Shown here in pieces: positions 39,401 through 50,565 of a stretch of DNA of 64,000 nucleotides. The stretch comes from Symbiodinium natans (taxonomy: Eukaryota > Sar > Dinophyceae > Suessiales > Symbiodiniaceae). Both the position numbers and the translations under genes were made by a program. Position 1 is the first letter of the stretch. Each line of letters opens with the position of its first letter. The stretch lies in NCBI GenBank assembly GCA_905221605.1, contig CAJNDS010002672.1:256520-320519 (forward strand). The letters are read 5' to 3'. The notes under the pieces were generated by a model. It had not been told where the DNA came from and ran no database searches. It worked only from the letters and a program-made list of their open reading frames with translations.

Positions 39401-42400
39401 TACCTCGAGCTGGGCAAACGCCTCCTGTGTCAAGGGCGGCCAGTTCTGCTGCGCGGGGGTCAAGCTCTTCGAGTGCGTCATAAGCACTTTGAGCTGGCTC
39501 AAGTCACGCGTCATCTGCACGACGCTGCCCCCTACCGCGATGCCCGACGCATCCGCGATCTGCTCAAGGGGACACGACCCATCCGCAGCAGAGGCCTCAT
39601 CGAAGGTAGCCAAATTGATGCGGTTCTGCATCATGCGCTTAATCGCTTTAAAGGCTTTGCAACCCTCGGTGGCGGCTGAGCCCAGCCCGCCTTCAGGAAA
39701 GACGGCGCCTGGCTTCTGCCACTGCCCTAAAATCTTGGCTGCGTGCCCATACTCAACAGGCAGGTAGCCGCGCAACCAGTTTGCGCAACCCAAAAATTGC
39801 TGAATGTGAAGCTTCTCCCAGAGCGGGGGAAAGTCAATCACCGCCTGACAACGCTCTTCGTCAGGCGAACTCCCGTCCCGCCCAATGTTGTGTCCCAGGA
39901 GCTTGCCTTTGGAGACACAAACTTCGGCCTTGCTGATTCCAAAGGAGAACCCAAACAAGATTGACTTGTCTAGGAAACCCTCTAAGGAAACGAGGTGGTC
40001 GAGGAGGTGCGGGCACGCCTTAGGGTGCCGGGCGCGCATATCTGCCGCGAGCTTCTCATAATAGTAGTCCGTTGGAGGCTCTTCGATCATCTTGTCGATA
40101 TCCCAGCTCTCCACGATATGATAGCTCGGGCAGCGCGCCGTGTCGACCGCGTCTGCTGGGCGCACAGCGTCACTTGCGCCTCTTCCAGCCGTGGCCGATC
40201 CCTCACGCCAGCCAGCCCAGCGTGGCCCCTTGCGCGTCCTAAAGACCGCGAGGCGTTCGGTGACGGGGACTTCATCGCTGCACGCAACGCTTTCCGCCAC
40301 ACGCAAATCCCTCGTGTCCCAGAGACGCCACGCCTCACCTACGCGCTGAAGCAAGCACGTTTCGTAAGGCGCCTTCTCGACCGCCAGGGTCCCAAGGTCC
40401 TTCTGCGCAGGGCGCCTACCCCACACAGACGCGTAACCACCTGGCGCCTCCCACCAGCTGTCGGCGCTTGGAAGGTGGTCCAAGCAAGTAAGCACTCCAG
40501 GCTCCTCAACAGGGCGCCCAACCGGGCCGCTCCCGCCCCACACCGAAGCGAGAACAGTCACCGCAGCAAGGACCGACAGCACACCGATCCTGGCGCCGGT
40601 ACGCAGCCGCCCAAAGGACCGCGCACACGAGGAACAACCTTGGAAGCTTCTTGCCGCGGCCCTGGACGCGGACCCGCAAGCAAAGCACGGGTCGTGGTCA
40701 ACCGAGGCAACGGCGACCCCACAATCCGCACATGCCTGCGGAGACGGCTCCGACTCGAACACCGTCTCAACCGCGCCACAACCACAGGCCGCAGTGCTAC
40801 GAGGCCGGAACGCACTTCCGCAACAACCTCGCCCGGCTGGAGAGAGTGATCACACTCTTGGGCTGCGAGCAACACAAACCCCTTTCCCTCTCCTGTGGGC
40901 CAAAGGCCTGGTACGGCCTCGACCCCGCACTCCACCGGAAGCACTACCTCGGACAGGGATCCCTCTGCGGAGACTCCTTGCTCCCGCACGACAGGCACCA
41001 GCACCCCGTCGCCTGGCGAGAGCTCGAGAGGCTCTTCCCCGTCGTAGCGGAGGAGCTCCCGGCTTCCGCCCCCAGGCTCGGTGCATGACGCGTCGTCCAG
41101 GCTCGACAACCGCGCTTCGAAGGCGTAGGCCCTGTCCTTCCGGGTCTTGCTGTGATCCTCGCACCTGGGCATCCTGATTCCCAGCGTGTCGAGGACGTGA
41201 AAGTCGGGACCCGGCCTGAAGCCCAGGCCCATCCTTCCGGCGCAGTCCAACGCTCTGCCGCCGAGGATCAGTCCGTGCCAATCGGACGTCCCCCTGGCCG
41301 CGATTTTGCATCGCACGAAAATTTCAGTGTTGGGGCGACAGTCGTCCGCCGTCCTGCCTTCCAGCAGCGTGACGCGCAAGACTGCTGCCCCCTTCAGAGG
41401 AACGGGGGCTCCCGAAGCAATGCCATGCACATATTCGGGGTGGACCCACTTCTCGAGTCTCACGACCGGGAAGCCGGGATCTTCGGTACCGATCCCCAGC
41501 TCTGCAGCCCGGTTCATCATGCCCACCACAAGTTCCTCGGTCACGTGGTTTGCGCCGGCGCATCCGTCGAGCATGCACTCGACCTTACGGTCGAGCACCT
41601 GGACTACCGTTCTGTACTGGTAGCCTCCTGGCTCGTTGTCTGCCAGGCTCCACCAGTCCTTCGGCAGATCGTCCAGGGTGGCGAACTTGTCCCGCCCGCC
41701 CTTGCTCAACGGAAGCGCGTGCTGCTGCACCGCGGCGCGTCCTGCGGCTCCTGAGACGCCTGCCTGGACGCCTGAGCTGCCTATCTGGACACTAAACGCG
41801 GCGAAGGGGTTGGACATGGAAGCCCCGGAGGGCGCGGCCCAGTTGGCAGTCGTCAGGTTGTGGACCATGTCGCAGCTGGCTCCTTTCTTGCACGACCCAT
41901 TCTTGGAGAAAAAGGGGCAAACAGTGCCTGGTGGCTTTGCCGCGCCTTTGGCCGCAGCCTTAGGCTTAGCGCTGGCCTTTGCCTTGCCACCTCCCTTCCC
42001 TTTGCCCTTGCCTTTCGCCGTGGCGGCGGTTTGGTCACCCTTCTTGGCCGCGAGAGCTTTTCTGCGAAGCTCCTTGTCGTGGCTGTACGGGCAGGCATCC
42101 CCTTTCGGGCAATTCCCGTGGTCGCGAAAGTGGAAGCAGATCTTCTTGTCCGCTCCTTTGCCAGCTCCCTTCGACGCAGCGGCAAACGTGTGATCCGCGC
42201 CAGCCTTGGCCGCGGCAGCTGCTCCCTTCGCAGCAGCCTTCGCGGCGGCCTTGAGGCTCCGAATCTCCTTCTGAGCCTCGGCTAGCGCGACCGACGGGTC
42301 CGCGCTTGGAGAGCCGGTCGTGGAGTACACAGAGTGGGAAACAGCACGGTGCGCTGCTTCCCTCTGTTCGTACTCCAAGACGACTTTGTGGCTCTCCTCC

Positions 42401-42825
42401 CAAGTCTGCGGCCCTCTCAGCCCGCCGTCCTTGGGATCGCCGGGCCACAACCGCTTGTCGTTACGTATCTCCTTTTGGAGATACGGGGGCATCTTGCGGA
42501 GGTACGAGAGATACAACTCTCGTGGGGTCTTCCCAAGACCCACCGCCTCAAGGTCCGCGATCGACGCCTCAAACAAAGGCTCGAATTGGTGGCCTGTGAG
42601 CTTGCCCTTAGCGAGGGAGGCATGCTCACCATCCACGCGGACTTCTCTTTCCTCCCGCGATTCCCCGAACATCAAGTGCTTGTTCTTGATGCGGTCGTAC
42701 ACTGCCTGTGGGTCGGAGAGAACCTCTCCCGACTTCCACGCTGCGCGGTAGGCGTTCGTGTACGTCTTCATGCGCGAGCCGCGGCAGCGCCCGCGTAGCG
42801 CTAGCAGCTTCTCGCGCGCACTCAT
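36178..42825 (-). pseudogene. Pol ORF A, right-contig copy (CCCH fingers, protease, RT thumb, RNase H, integrase), with two frameshifts
   Basis: The start ATG at 42825 overlaps the Gag stop (ATGA). It encodes: a Gag C-terminal helical part; Ala/Lys-rich linker; two CCCH zinc fingers (about 42170-41850, CFHFRDHGNC and CPFFSKNGSC); a protease-like segment with LDGCAGANHV (about 41550); a Cys-rich region with a hydrophobic stretch; RT thumb (about 39,990-39,750); RNase H (about 39,560-39,370); an unassigned 600-residue spacer; and integrase. Relative to the left copy it lacks one T near 40798 and has one extra G near 39017, so three frames are needed. The left copy is open over the same region. 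These may be contig-end errors or real damage. Confidence 0.8.
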
Positions 42826-43913
42826 ACCGCGACAGTTGTTGGCAGCGCGCAGACGTCCTCGAACTCCTCGTAGAACAGGACAACGTCTCGCGCGTCCGAC
42901 TTGTCGTCGGTCAGCGTCGGCCACGTGAGGTCAGTTTTGACCGTCGTTATGGAGCTTTGCCCGCCCCTTTGCGCTAACGCTTCTTTCAGCGCTTCAGTTT
43001 GGGCGGCGAGTGCGGCGGCGAAATCGCCCGCCGGGTTTTGGGACCCGGTCTGCGAACCTCCGCCGTCTGAACCTCGCTTCAGGGCTTCTATCTCCATCTC
43101 CAGCGCCGCGAGCTTTGCGCGCAAAGGGGAATCGCCGTCCGTCGCGCCCAGGTCACGGGCCGCGGAAGGACCACCTGCAACCTCGGCAGTGTGCAAACCT
43201 CCACGGTCCAAACTTACCCCCAACCCACTTGCAGTCGCAGGCTGTGGGTGCCCTGGGGAACGCGGCCCCACGGCTTCAACTGGCACATCGGACGGGGAGC
43301 TCCAAACCTTCTCTTGGCTCGAGCTTTCTTTTCCCCCTAGCGCGAGGATAAGCTCCCCGATGCATTGGATTTCACGCTGAATCTCCTCTGCGTCTTCGGG
43401 GTCCTCGCCACCGCGCAAAGCCGCGACCGAGAACCTGGTCCGCAGCCGACGGACCATCTTTGTCGGATGCCAGTCCCCGCCTATCTTCGAGAACTCATCC
43501 GCAAGGAGGGTGGCTTTGGTGCTCAAGGCGTCGAGGTCACGGGAGCTCACCGTGACTCCATGCGCTTTGAGCGCGAGGACAATCCGCGAAACGCGCGTCA
43601 AGTAGTCCGCGACCGGTTCCTGGTCTGGACGGAAAATCGCGCGCAGCTCCGCCTGCAAGCCCTCTGCGGTGCCTGGCACTGAACCTGCTGTCGACGGCGG
43701 ACCGGACGGTCCCGCCGGGCGGGACCCTGGTGCCGTAGCAGGGACATAGGCAGCACCGGTAGGGACCATGGCCAGCTCCCTAGCCGCGGCGCTGACGTCC
43801 ACCCGCGGCGGACTGTCGCCTCCAGCGCCCGAGGCCTCAGGGACTAGCTCGGAGTCCTCTTCTTCTTCCTCTTCCTCCTCGTCCTCGCCTTCGGCGTCGT
43901 GGAGGAACTTCAT
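42822..43913 (-). CDS. Gag-like capsid protein
   Basis: 363 residues, the structural protein that packages element RNA in the cytoplasm. An acidic N-terminus (residues about 8-22, mostly Glu) is followed by a Pro/Gly/Ala-rich linker. Then comes a helical segment at about 90-170 (EPVADYLTRVSRIVLALKAHG, LATLLADEF-like helices) that resembles the retrotransposon gag fold, and a second linker. It lies between the leader ORF and the long pol ORF. Both junctions are ATGA overlaps, and the downstream ORF starts one frame back. No zinc knuckle is present here; the nucleic-acid-binding fingers are in the next ORF. Assignment rests on position and the helical segment. Confidence 0.65.
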   Translation of the reverse strand: MKFLHDAEGEDEEEEEEEEDSELVPEASGAGGDSPPRVDVSAAARELAMVPTGAAYVPATAPGSRPAGPSGPPSTAGSVPGTAEGLQAELRAIFRPDQEPVADYLTRVSRIVLALKAHGVTVSSRDLDALSTKATLLADEFSKIGGDWHPTKMVRRLRTRFSVAALRGGEDPEDAEEIQREIQCIGELILALGGKESSSQEKVWSSPSDVPVEAVGPRSPGHPQPATASGLGVSLDRGGLHTAEVAGGPSAARDLGATDGDSPLRAKLAALEMEIEALKRGSDGGGSQTGSQNPAGDFAAALAAQTEALKEALAQRGGQSSITTVKTDLTWPTLTDDKSDARDVVLFYEEFEDVCALPTTVAV

Positions 43914-44110
43914 GACTTTCGCCAGAGAGCCGCCTCCTGCTCTGGCGTTGTGCTAACCCCATCCCGCTTGGACAACGGACGACTGCCGGTCTCCCTACGC
44001 CACTTAAGCCAAGCGACGTAGCTCATCCGCTCGGGATAGGGAACGTCACCACCCTCGATCGCTTCGAGGAGGGTGACGCCCTCGGCCTGACCTGCAACCT
44101 CTGCGGACAT
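43910..44110 (-). CDS. Leader ORF of the retroelement
   Basis: 66 codons from the ATG at 44110, or 95 from an upstream ATG at 44197. It is rich in charged residues (WLKWRRETGSRP). I do not recognise it. It is the first ORF after the primer-binding site, and its TGA stop overlaps the Gag ATG as ATGA (43913-43910), so Gag is probably reached by termination-reinitiation. Upstream of the 44110 start is a direct repeat of about 42 nt that encodes CHACGLLTKARR twice in another frame. It may be a regulatory leader and not a structural protein. Confidence 0.45.
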   Translation of the reverse strand: MSAEVAGQAEGVTLLEAIEGGDVPYPERMSYVAWLKWRRETGSRPLSKRDGVSTTPEQEAALWRKS

Positions 44111-44274
44111 CGCCGCGCCTTGGTTAGCAGGCCGCAGGCGTGGCACACGAAGCGCCGCGCCTTGGTTAACAGGCCGCAAGCGTGGCACACAGTCCACGCG
44201 TCCAGGTCACGGACCGCGACAGACAAGCAAAGCAATGCTTGCCCACTCGGGCCGTAGGCACAAGAGCTGTACGT

Positions 44275-44292
44275 TTCCCAGAACAGCCCCCA
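44275..44292 (-). promoter_or_regulatory. Primer-binding site
   Basis: Two bases after the 5' LTR the minus strand reads TGGGGGCTGTTCTGGGAA. It starts with TGG, the complement of a tRNA CCA end, at the expected place for minus-strand priming. I could not identify which tRNA. Confidence 0.65.
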
Positions 44293-44294
44293 AT

Positions 44295-44594
44295 TGTGAA
44301 GTCGACCAGCACTGGACTTGCACTAAGCCAATGCAATCACAGCCCGGCCACGCTGTTTTACGACTTCGCGAGTTCAAGCACTTGTGCAGCTACGCCTGAG
44401 TGCGTCCGGTCGGACCGCACAGCAACCTAAGAGCTACTGTACGAAACTACCGTGCTCAAAGGCACAAGCTCGGTACTTGAGCCAAAACATTGGCATTGTT
44501 ACGAATTGCAAAACTACGCATGCAAAGGAAAACTACTACAGTACTGGCCCTGGCAGCTTTGCACATGCAGCGTGCGTGCATAGACCTGCTCACA
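44295..44594 (-). repeat. 5' LTR of the retroelement
   Basis: 300 bp, begins TGTGAGCAGG and ends GACTTCACA on the minus strand, and by eye has the same sequence as 15540-15839. Transcription should start inside it. No TATA box is obvious. Confidence 0.95.
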
Positions 44595-44758
44595 ATACAT
44601 ACATATATACATATATACATATATACATATAAACATATATGCATATATACACGTATACATATATACATATATACATATATACATATATAGATTATATATA
44701 TATATATACATATATAGATTGATATATATATATATACATATAGATAAACGTACTCGAA
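44595..44758. repeat. CATATATA/TA microsatellite (right target flank)
   Basis: Begins with ATAC directly after the 5' LTR and continues with octamer-type AT repeats like those at 15380-15539. Confidence 0.93.
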
Positions 44759-44769
44759 CCGCAGGAATG

Positions 44770-44875
44770 ATGCCCTCGCCGCTGGCGGTGATCGCGGCCG
44801 AGTTCCAGCAGGACAACACCATGGGGAATGCCGAAATGTCGCGCGGCCTCCGGGCGGGCTCCACGGCACAAGTTG
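44770..44875 (+). other. Possible exon, unknown gene
   Basis: Reads [20 protein letters not shown] and on to LRAGSTAQV. It is GC-rich and lies between a microsatellite and a degenerate TTTAGGG region. No family recognised. Confidence 0.3.
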
Positions 44876-45630
44876 AGGGTTTAGTGAGGGTTTATCGGGT
44901 TGATAGTGCTTGTAGGCCCATTGTAGGGCTTAGTTAGGGTTCATAGGGTTTATCGGGTTTGTAGGGTTTATAGGGGTTACAGGGTTTATATGGAGCCCCA
45001 AGACCCTAAATGTCTGTTACGTGTTGCACTCCCCTGTGTGTTCTTTTGTCATCGCTCCGCCCTCGGAAGACGGGAGGGTATATGCATGCTTGCATACGCG
45101 AGCCGCGTGGAATATTCAGGGTCCTGCCAAGCGGTCCGGACGTGATTAGAAGGGAAGCGTGCTGGCACCTCATCCCTAAATACAAAGTCTGAGGCCCCAT
45201 CCTCCGCTCCTTCCTTGGCCGAAGCCCGAAACTCGTGGAATAGAAGTCCTAAGTCCGAAACTCATGAAACAAAAGTCCTAGAGGCTTTGAGGTTTAGTGA
45301 TTCGCCGGCTTTTGTTCTTCTCTTCCCCCCCTTCCCTTTCAAGAGAAGCCACCCAAACGTCACAGAGGCTCCTTGACGCCCGGTGCCTTGGTCATAGTTG
45401 GGTACCGTTTTGCATTTTTACGGGTACTTCAACCCACTAGGGAACATAAATCTAGCTTTTTTATGCCATCCCAACCATGAACTACTAGGGGAAATAAATC
45501 TAGCTTTTTAATGCTACCCCAACCATGACGCGAGGTGCCTTCACCACCCCGCAGACCCTGCGGCACCGCCAGCGCATCGGCAGCAACGCCGACTTCGGCA
45601 TGGTCGGCCTCTGAGTCTTGGAGTCGATAC

Positions 45631-45788
45631 CTATATCCCCCCCCCCTTTTGGGAATTTGTTTTTTCTATTTTTGTTTTTTTTTACAAAACCCAAGAGGAT
45701 TATGGGATTGTTTTCCTATTTTTGTTTGTATAAAACCCAAGAGGATTTTGAAAATACTATGATAAATTAAGGTTCTAAGGGGAGTATA
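45631..45788. mobile_element. Introner-like element, family C copy 2
   Basis: Begins CTATATCCCCC and ends AAGGGGAGTATA, flanked by GATAC at 45626-45630 and 45789-45793. It contains an internal tandem duplication of TATTTTTGTTT...AAAACCCAAGAGGATT. It shares its ends and the AAACCCAAGAGGAT core with the element that forms transporter intron 6. Confidence 0.8.
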
Positions 45789-46196
45789 GATACAGCGTTG
45801 AGGGGTGCAGGGGAATCAGGGGGTATAAGGGCTTAGGGCTCCAATTCAAGTTTAGGGTGGAAGCGTTCCGATGGGTTTCGGGTGGGGCCTGTGAGCGTCT
45901 TGGAGTCGTTGAGGGGTGCAGCGGGTTTAGGGCATAGGGTGGCTGAAAGCCTTGGAGTCCACGAATAGTGGTGTAGGGTTTCTGGGGTTCAGGGTTTAGG
46001 GTGGCTGAAAGTGGTTTAGGGGGTGCAGGCATGTAGGCTTCAGTTCTTCCCCGCGCGCTTCCCGTGCACCAAGCCAGTTAAGGAGATCTGCGGCGGCGCC
46101 TCTCTGGCAGTAGAAGCACTATTGCTCGGCTGTACATGGTCAGGTTTCCTAAATTGTGGTCCCTGCTTTCGTGCCCCTCAACTCCCTAAACCATAA

Positions 46197-46390
46197 CCAT
46201 AAACCCTAAACCCTACTAAACCCTACTAAACCCTACTAAACCCTAAACCCTAACCCCTAAACCCTAACCCCTAAACCCTAAACCCTAAACCCTAAACCCT
46301 AAACCCTAAACCCTAAACCCTAAACCCTAACCCCTAACCCCTAACCCCTAACCCCTAACCCCTAACCCCTAACCCCTAACCCCCAACCCA
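46197..46390. repeat. CCCTAAA array with CCCCTAA variants
   Basis: Regular CCCTAAA units pass into about 10 ACCCCTA units near the right end and CCCTACTAAA units near the left end. Confidence 0.93.
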
Positions 46391-46937
46391 ACCCCTAAAC
46401 ACAAGACTCCCACATTGCAACCTCAGAAGGGATCCATGATTTACGGAGAGCTGGCCAGAAGCTAGCTCGACCTGCTGAGCTCAGCTGCATGCTGTGCTGC
46501 GAGGATTAAAACTTAGGGTTTAGGGCGTAGGGTTTAGGGCTTAGGGCTTACGGCTTAGGGCTGAGGGTTTAGGGTTTAGGGTTTAGGGTTTAGCCGTTGA
46601 GCGCAGTCTTGGTCCAGCCATCGATTAAATCGATTCTCATCGATTACTCTGCGGCCGGAAAAGAGATTCGTTGGATGCAAAGTCATAGGGGTTCGGCGTT
46701 CAAGGCTTTAGGGTTCGTTCTTCAAGGCTTAGAGGGCTTAGGATTGAGGCGTTTCGTGTTTCGTGCATGCTTTGGGCACGGGCTTGTGCCTTCAGAGAGC
46801 TTGAGCCACGTCTGCGGGAAACATAGGGTGGGAACTTCCCGACGCTCTTTCTGTCGCCGCGATCTTATCTACATATATGTATTATATACACATACACATA
46901 TTTGTTTGTTTACATGTGTAGATGCAGAGGATACACA

Positions 46938-47310
<373 letters not shown>

Positions 47311-48089
47311 TGTATATATGTATACATATGAATGTCTGTACTTACAGTTATGTTTATACTTATATGTGGCTAATTTCAGGGTTAGATCATACATCGGCAT
47401 CGTATTCGTGAACTTGTATTCTTGCATTCAAGGCACTTGCGAGAGTTTGCGTGTCAGGTGTCGTTCAGGACTGCCAAACCCAAAGCCTTCAAGCACTTCC
47501 CATTTCGCCACCCCCCCAGCCCCCACCCCCGCCCCCAACAAACAACAACAATCGCTCCGCCCTAAGCCCTAAATCCCCAATCTCAAGCCCTGCATCCCAA
47601 ACCCCAAACCCCCAACCCTACATCCCAAACCTTGTATTTATTGAGACAAGAAATCCCAATAATAATAGCACCCCAAACCCCTCCACCCTTATGATATGCG
47701 AGGCTCTCCCGCGACTCGCACTCCAACTTCAAGGCCCCCCAGAGATTGCGGCTTTCGGATTGGGGTTTGGGGTGTTAGGGTTGAGGGTTTAGGGTTTAGA
47801 GTTCAGGGTTTTTAGGGTTGGGGTTTAGGGATCTGAGCGCCCGAGCCCCCCCCGAACCTCTGCACACCCCTTGCAGAAACCTGAACCCTGAGGCTTGGGG
47901 CTTACGGGGATTGAGGGGCGGTAAACCTTCAACCCTAACCCTAAACCCTAAACCCTAAACCCTAAACCTTGAGGGCCCCTTTTTCAGCCCAAGAAGGCCC
48001 AAGTGGTCCCCGCCAGGCGCAGTACGGCGAGTACCAGGCCGAAGATTCCCCCTGGAGCAACTTGCAGCTCGGGCCATTTTCCATGGGGA

Positions 48090-48168
48090 AGGGGTTTAGG
48101 GTTTAGGGTTTAGGGTTTAGGGTTTAGGGTTTAGGGTTTGGGGGGTTTAGGGTTTAGGGTTTGGGGTA
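48090..48168. repeat. TTTAGGG array
   Basis: G-rich units with one GGGGGGTTT interruption. Confidence 0.92.
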
Positions 48169-48729
48169 GAAGCAGGCAGAAGAAGCAGGAGTTCCGCGCA
48201 TTGTGGTTGAGACCAGGCTGCTTTCAACTTCAAAGAATACAGTGCCACATGGTACTCATTAACCAAAAGTCCCCTAATGGCTGACTGGCTCAAAATCCAA
48301 CTTTTCAACTTTTGGGCTTCTTATCAGGTAGTTTATTCTGAAAGTTTCAACTTTTATTTTCTTGGGTTTTGGGCCAGTAAGCATAAGTATATGCAGTATG
48401 TCATGACACATGGTATGGGACTGGCTGGGTGTTTTATGATATGTAAGGCGTAGTACCTCAGTATGGACTCAGGGTCTTTCAGCACACCAGCGCTTGAAGG
48501 CACTAAGCGCGTAGTTGGGGGGGGGGGGGGGTGGGGGGCCCTCAACAAACCAGCGGCCCTACAGGACACCCAGCAAAGCCCTCAAGGTACGTTTGCGGAG
48601 ACTGCCGCCGCGGTGCGTCCCTTGTCGTCACCGCCATCGCAGAGGCCCGGCGACGTTCACCTGTTCACCTGCCCAGTAGTTCCTTCCTTCCCCGTTTTTA
48701 GGGACGGCAGGTTCCCTTGTACACCCCGT

Positions 48730-48787
48730 GAAACCCCTAAACCCTAAACCCTAAACCCCAAACCCTAAACCCTAAACCCTAAACCCT
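48730..48787. repeat. CCCTAAA array
   Basis: C-rich units with one CCCCAAA variant. Confidence 0.92.
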
Positions 48788-50164
48788 GGCAAACGCAAGC
48801 TCTTTCTTTTGTTTAGGTGATCGGGGAACCAAGGCTTACAGACTCGACCCCAAAACGCCGGGCTCTCACATAGCCAAAGACTTTACAGCCCCAACCACTA
48901 TACGACTGAATCCTGAAACCCTTTCCTTTCACCTGCTGTTTGTAGGGAATGAAGTGAATGAAGGGGTAGTACTGGCACCAATGGTATTTATCCTTAAGAC
49001 ACCGAAAACACCCACGCGCACGAGGGACGAGATTGCGCCGCCCGCGTGGATGCGCAGCTGATGGGTAGCGGCCGGGCCACACCATACCTCGGAGAGGGGT
49101 TTAGGGTTTAGGGTGTAGGGTTTAGGGTTCAGGGTTCAGGGTTTAGGGTTTAGGGTTTTTGGGTTTCGTGGCCATACATACCTAAGGAGGGGTTGGGTGA
49201 CGTGGAGCCTTGCGCGCTGATGCTTGATAGCTTTGGGTTTTCCTCTTGTTTTGGGTTTGCGACTGGGTTAAGGTTCAGGGTCGCGGTTCAGGGTTCAGGG
49301 TTTAGGGTTTAGAGTGCAAGTTAAGACGTTTTAAAAGTTTTGGCCTTAGGACAGCGGGTTGCGGAGTTGGATGGGAGGGTGCGCTTGTCAAGATGTTGCA
49401 ATGCCCCACCCCCTAAAATCCACAATGTCCCCTCCACTTCTCCTCATCCCCAAAACCCCACCCCAAACCCCAAAAACCTAGAAAACCCAACAATTCAAGC
49501 CCTGAAGACCCTACAGAACCCCAAATCCACAAACCCCTAAACCCCAATATTTGGCATTTCCCAACATAGGGGTACCCCCAGTATACCCAACAACACCACG
49601 ATCTTTCTTCTAAGAACTCAAGAAATGGTCCCCCTACACTCGGAGACCCCACCGGAGACCCCCCCCCCCTATATAAACCCAAAACCCTATTTCACACCCT
49701 ATGTAACCCTAAAAACCCAACATACCCCCAAAGCCCCAAACAATCCCAAAGAACCCACACATAACCCTCACATGACCCCAACATTCCCCCCCCCCCCCCC
49801 GTGCCTTGGACGCTTAGCGTCAATTCTGCGCGTGCTCTTTGTTTTCTTGGCTTCTTCCCGAAAACCTCTCTGGGATTGGGTTCTCGTTTGGCGCTTCAAT
49901 GCTCAAGGCGCGGAAGGCGTTCTATCGGGTCGCTTTCTGACGACAGCGGCAACGAAGAGGAGACGGTCAACCTAGAGGGTCGGACGGAATGAATTTTGAC
50001 GGGAAACCACGGAGACGACGCGGTCAAGCGAGGGGGGTCGGAGCTGGGAGAGGAGCGTGGGAAGCTTGCGCCACGGGCTTGGGGGGCGAGGACAAGGAGG
50101 GGGGAGCGCGGACGGGGAGCGTGACATTCGGTTGATGGGCAGGGGAGTGGGGTATACAGGTGGA

Positions 50165-50272
50165 CACCTCCGCGCTCTCCGCGCCCTCCGCGCCCTCCGC
50201 GCCCTCCGCGCCCTCCGCGCCCTCCGCGCCCTCCGCGCCCTCCGCGCCCTCCGCGCCCTCCGCGCCCTGTGC
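50165..50272. repeat. 9-bp minisatellite CTCCGCGCC
   Basis: About 12 nearly perfect tandem copies. All frames stay open across it, which creates Ala/Pro/Ser or Ala/Glu/Gly artefact ORFs. Confidence 0.95.
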
Positions 50273-50463
50273 TGATGCTAAGGGTGCATTGCGTCTATTC
50301 TGCGGGTGCGTTGCGTCTATTCTGCGGGTGTTTCCTTTGTAAAGTATTTGTTTACAAGGCACGCACGTGCAGCATAGCCTCTAAGTGTCCATCTTACCCC
50401 CCCCCCCCAAACAGCCCCCACCACAACAACCCCAAGCAAGCCGTCCCAAAAGACTCTAAACTT

Positions 50464-50563
50464 GTGATGTTTCCCCTGATACTAAGAGTCCTTAATAGGG
50501 ACTACAAGTATACACCCTATTACAATCCCTGATAAGGACTGTTAGTATAAGGGGGAACATCCC
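50464..50563. mobile_element. Family A palindromic element, copy 4 (best preserved)
   Basis: About 100 bp, near-perfect hairpin: left arm GTGATGTTTCCCCTGATACT then AAGAGTCCTTAATAGGGA; right arm TCCCTGATAAGGACTGTTAG then TATAAGGGGGAACATCCC. A CCCTAAA array starts just after it. Confidence 0.85.
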
Positions 50564-50565
50564 AA

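Larger units (their letters stand above)
15540..44594 (-). mobile_element. Ty3-like LTR retrotransposon with permuted RT and a KptA-PLD accessory ORF
   Basis: Bounded by two 300-bp LTRs (TGTGA...TCACA) and an ATAC target duplication (15536-15539, 44595-44598). As assembled it is 29,055 bp, but 18284-30226 and 30327-42256 are the same sequence on either side of a 100-N gap. The real insertion is therefore probably about 17,025 bp. Order on the minus strand: LTR, PBS, leader ORF, Gag, CCCH fingers, protease-like segment, RT thumb, RNase H, integrase, RT palm, KptA-PLD ORF, PPT, LTR. The integrase (HHCC, DDE) and RNase H (D-E-D) point to Ty3/Gypsy relatives. LTRs that read as identical and intact ORFs in the left copy suggest a recent insertion. 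Confidence 0.92.

Noticed and set aside
15540-44594. Two nested or tandem retroelements
   Set aside because: No LTR or primer-binding site occurs between the copies, and the duplication edges coincide with the N gap. Contig overlap explains it better.
50160-50280. CRISPR-like array
   Set aside because: Direct units are contiguous 9-mers without spacers.
50024-50362. Ala/Glu/Gly repeat protein
   Set aside because: A frame through the 9-bp minisatellite; all frames are open there, and no exon structure or family supports it.
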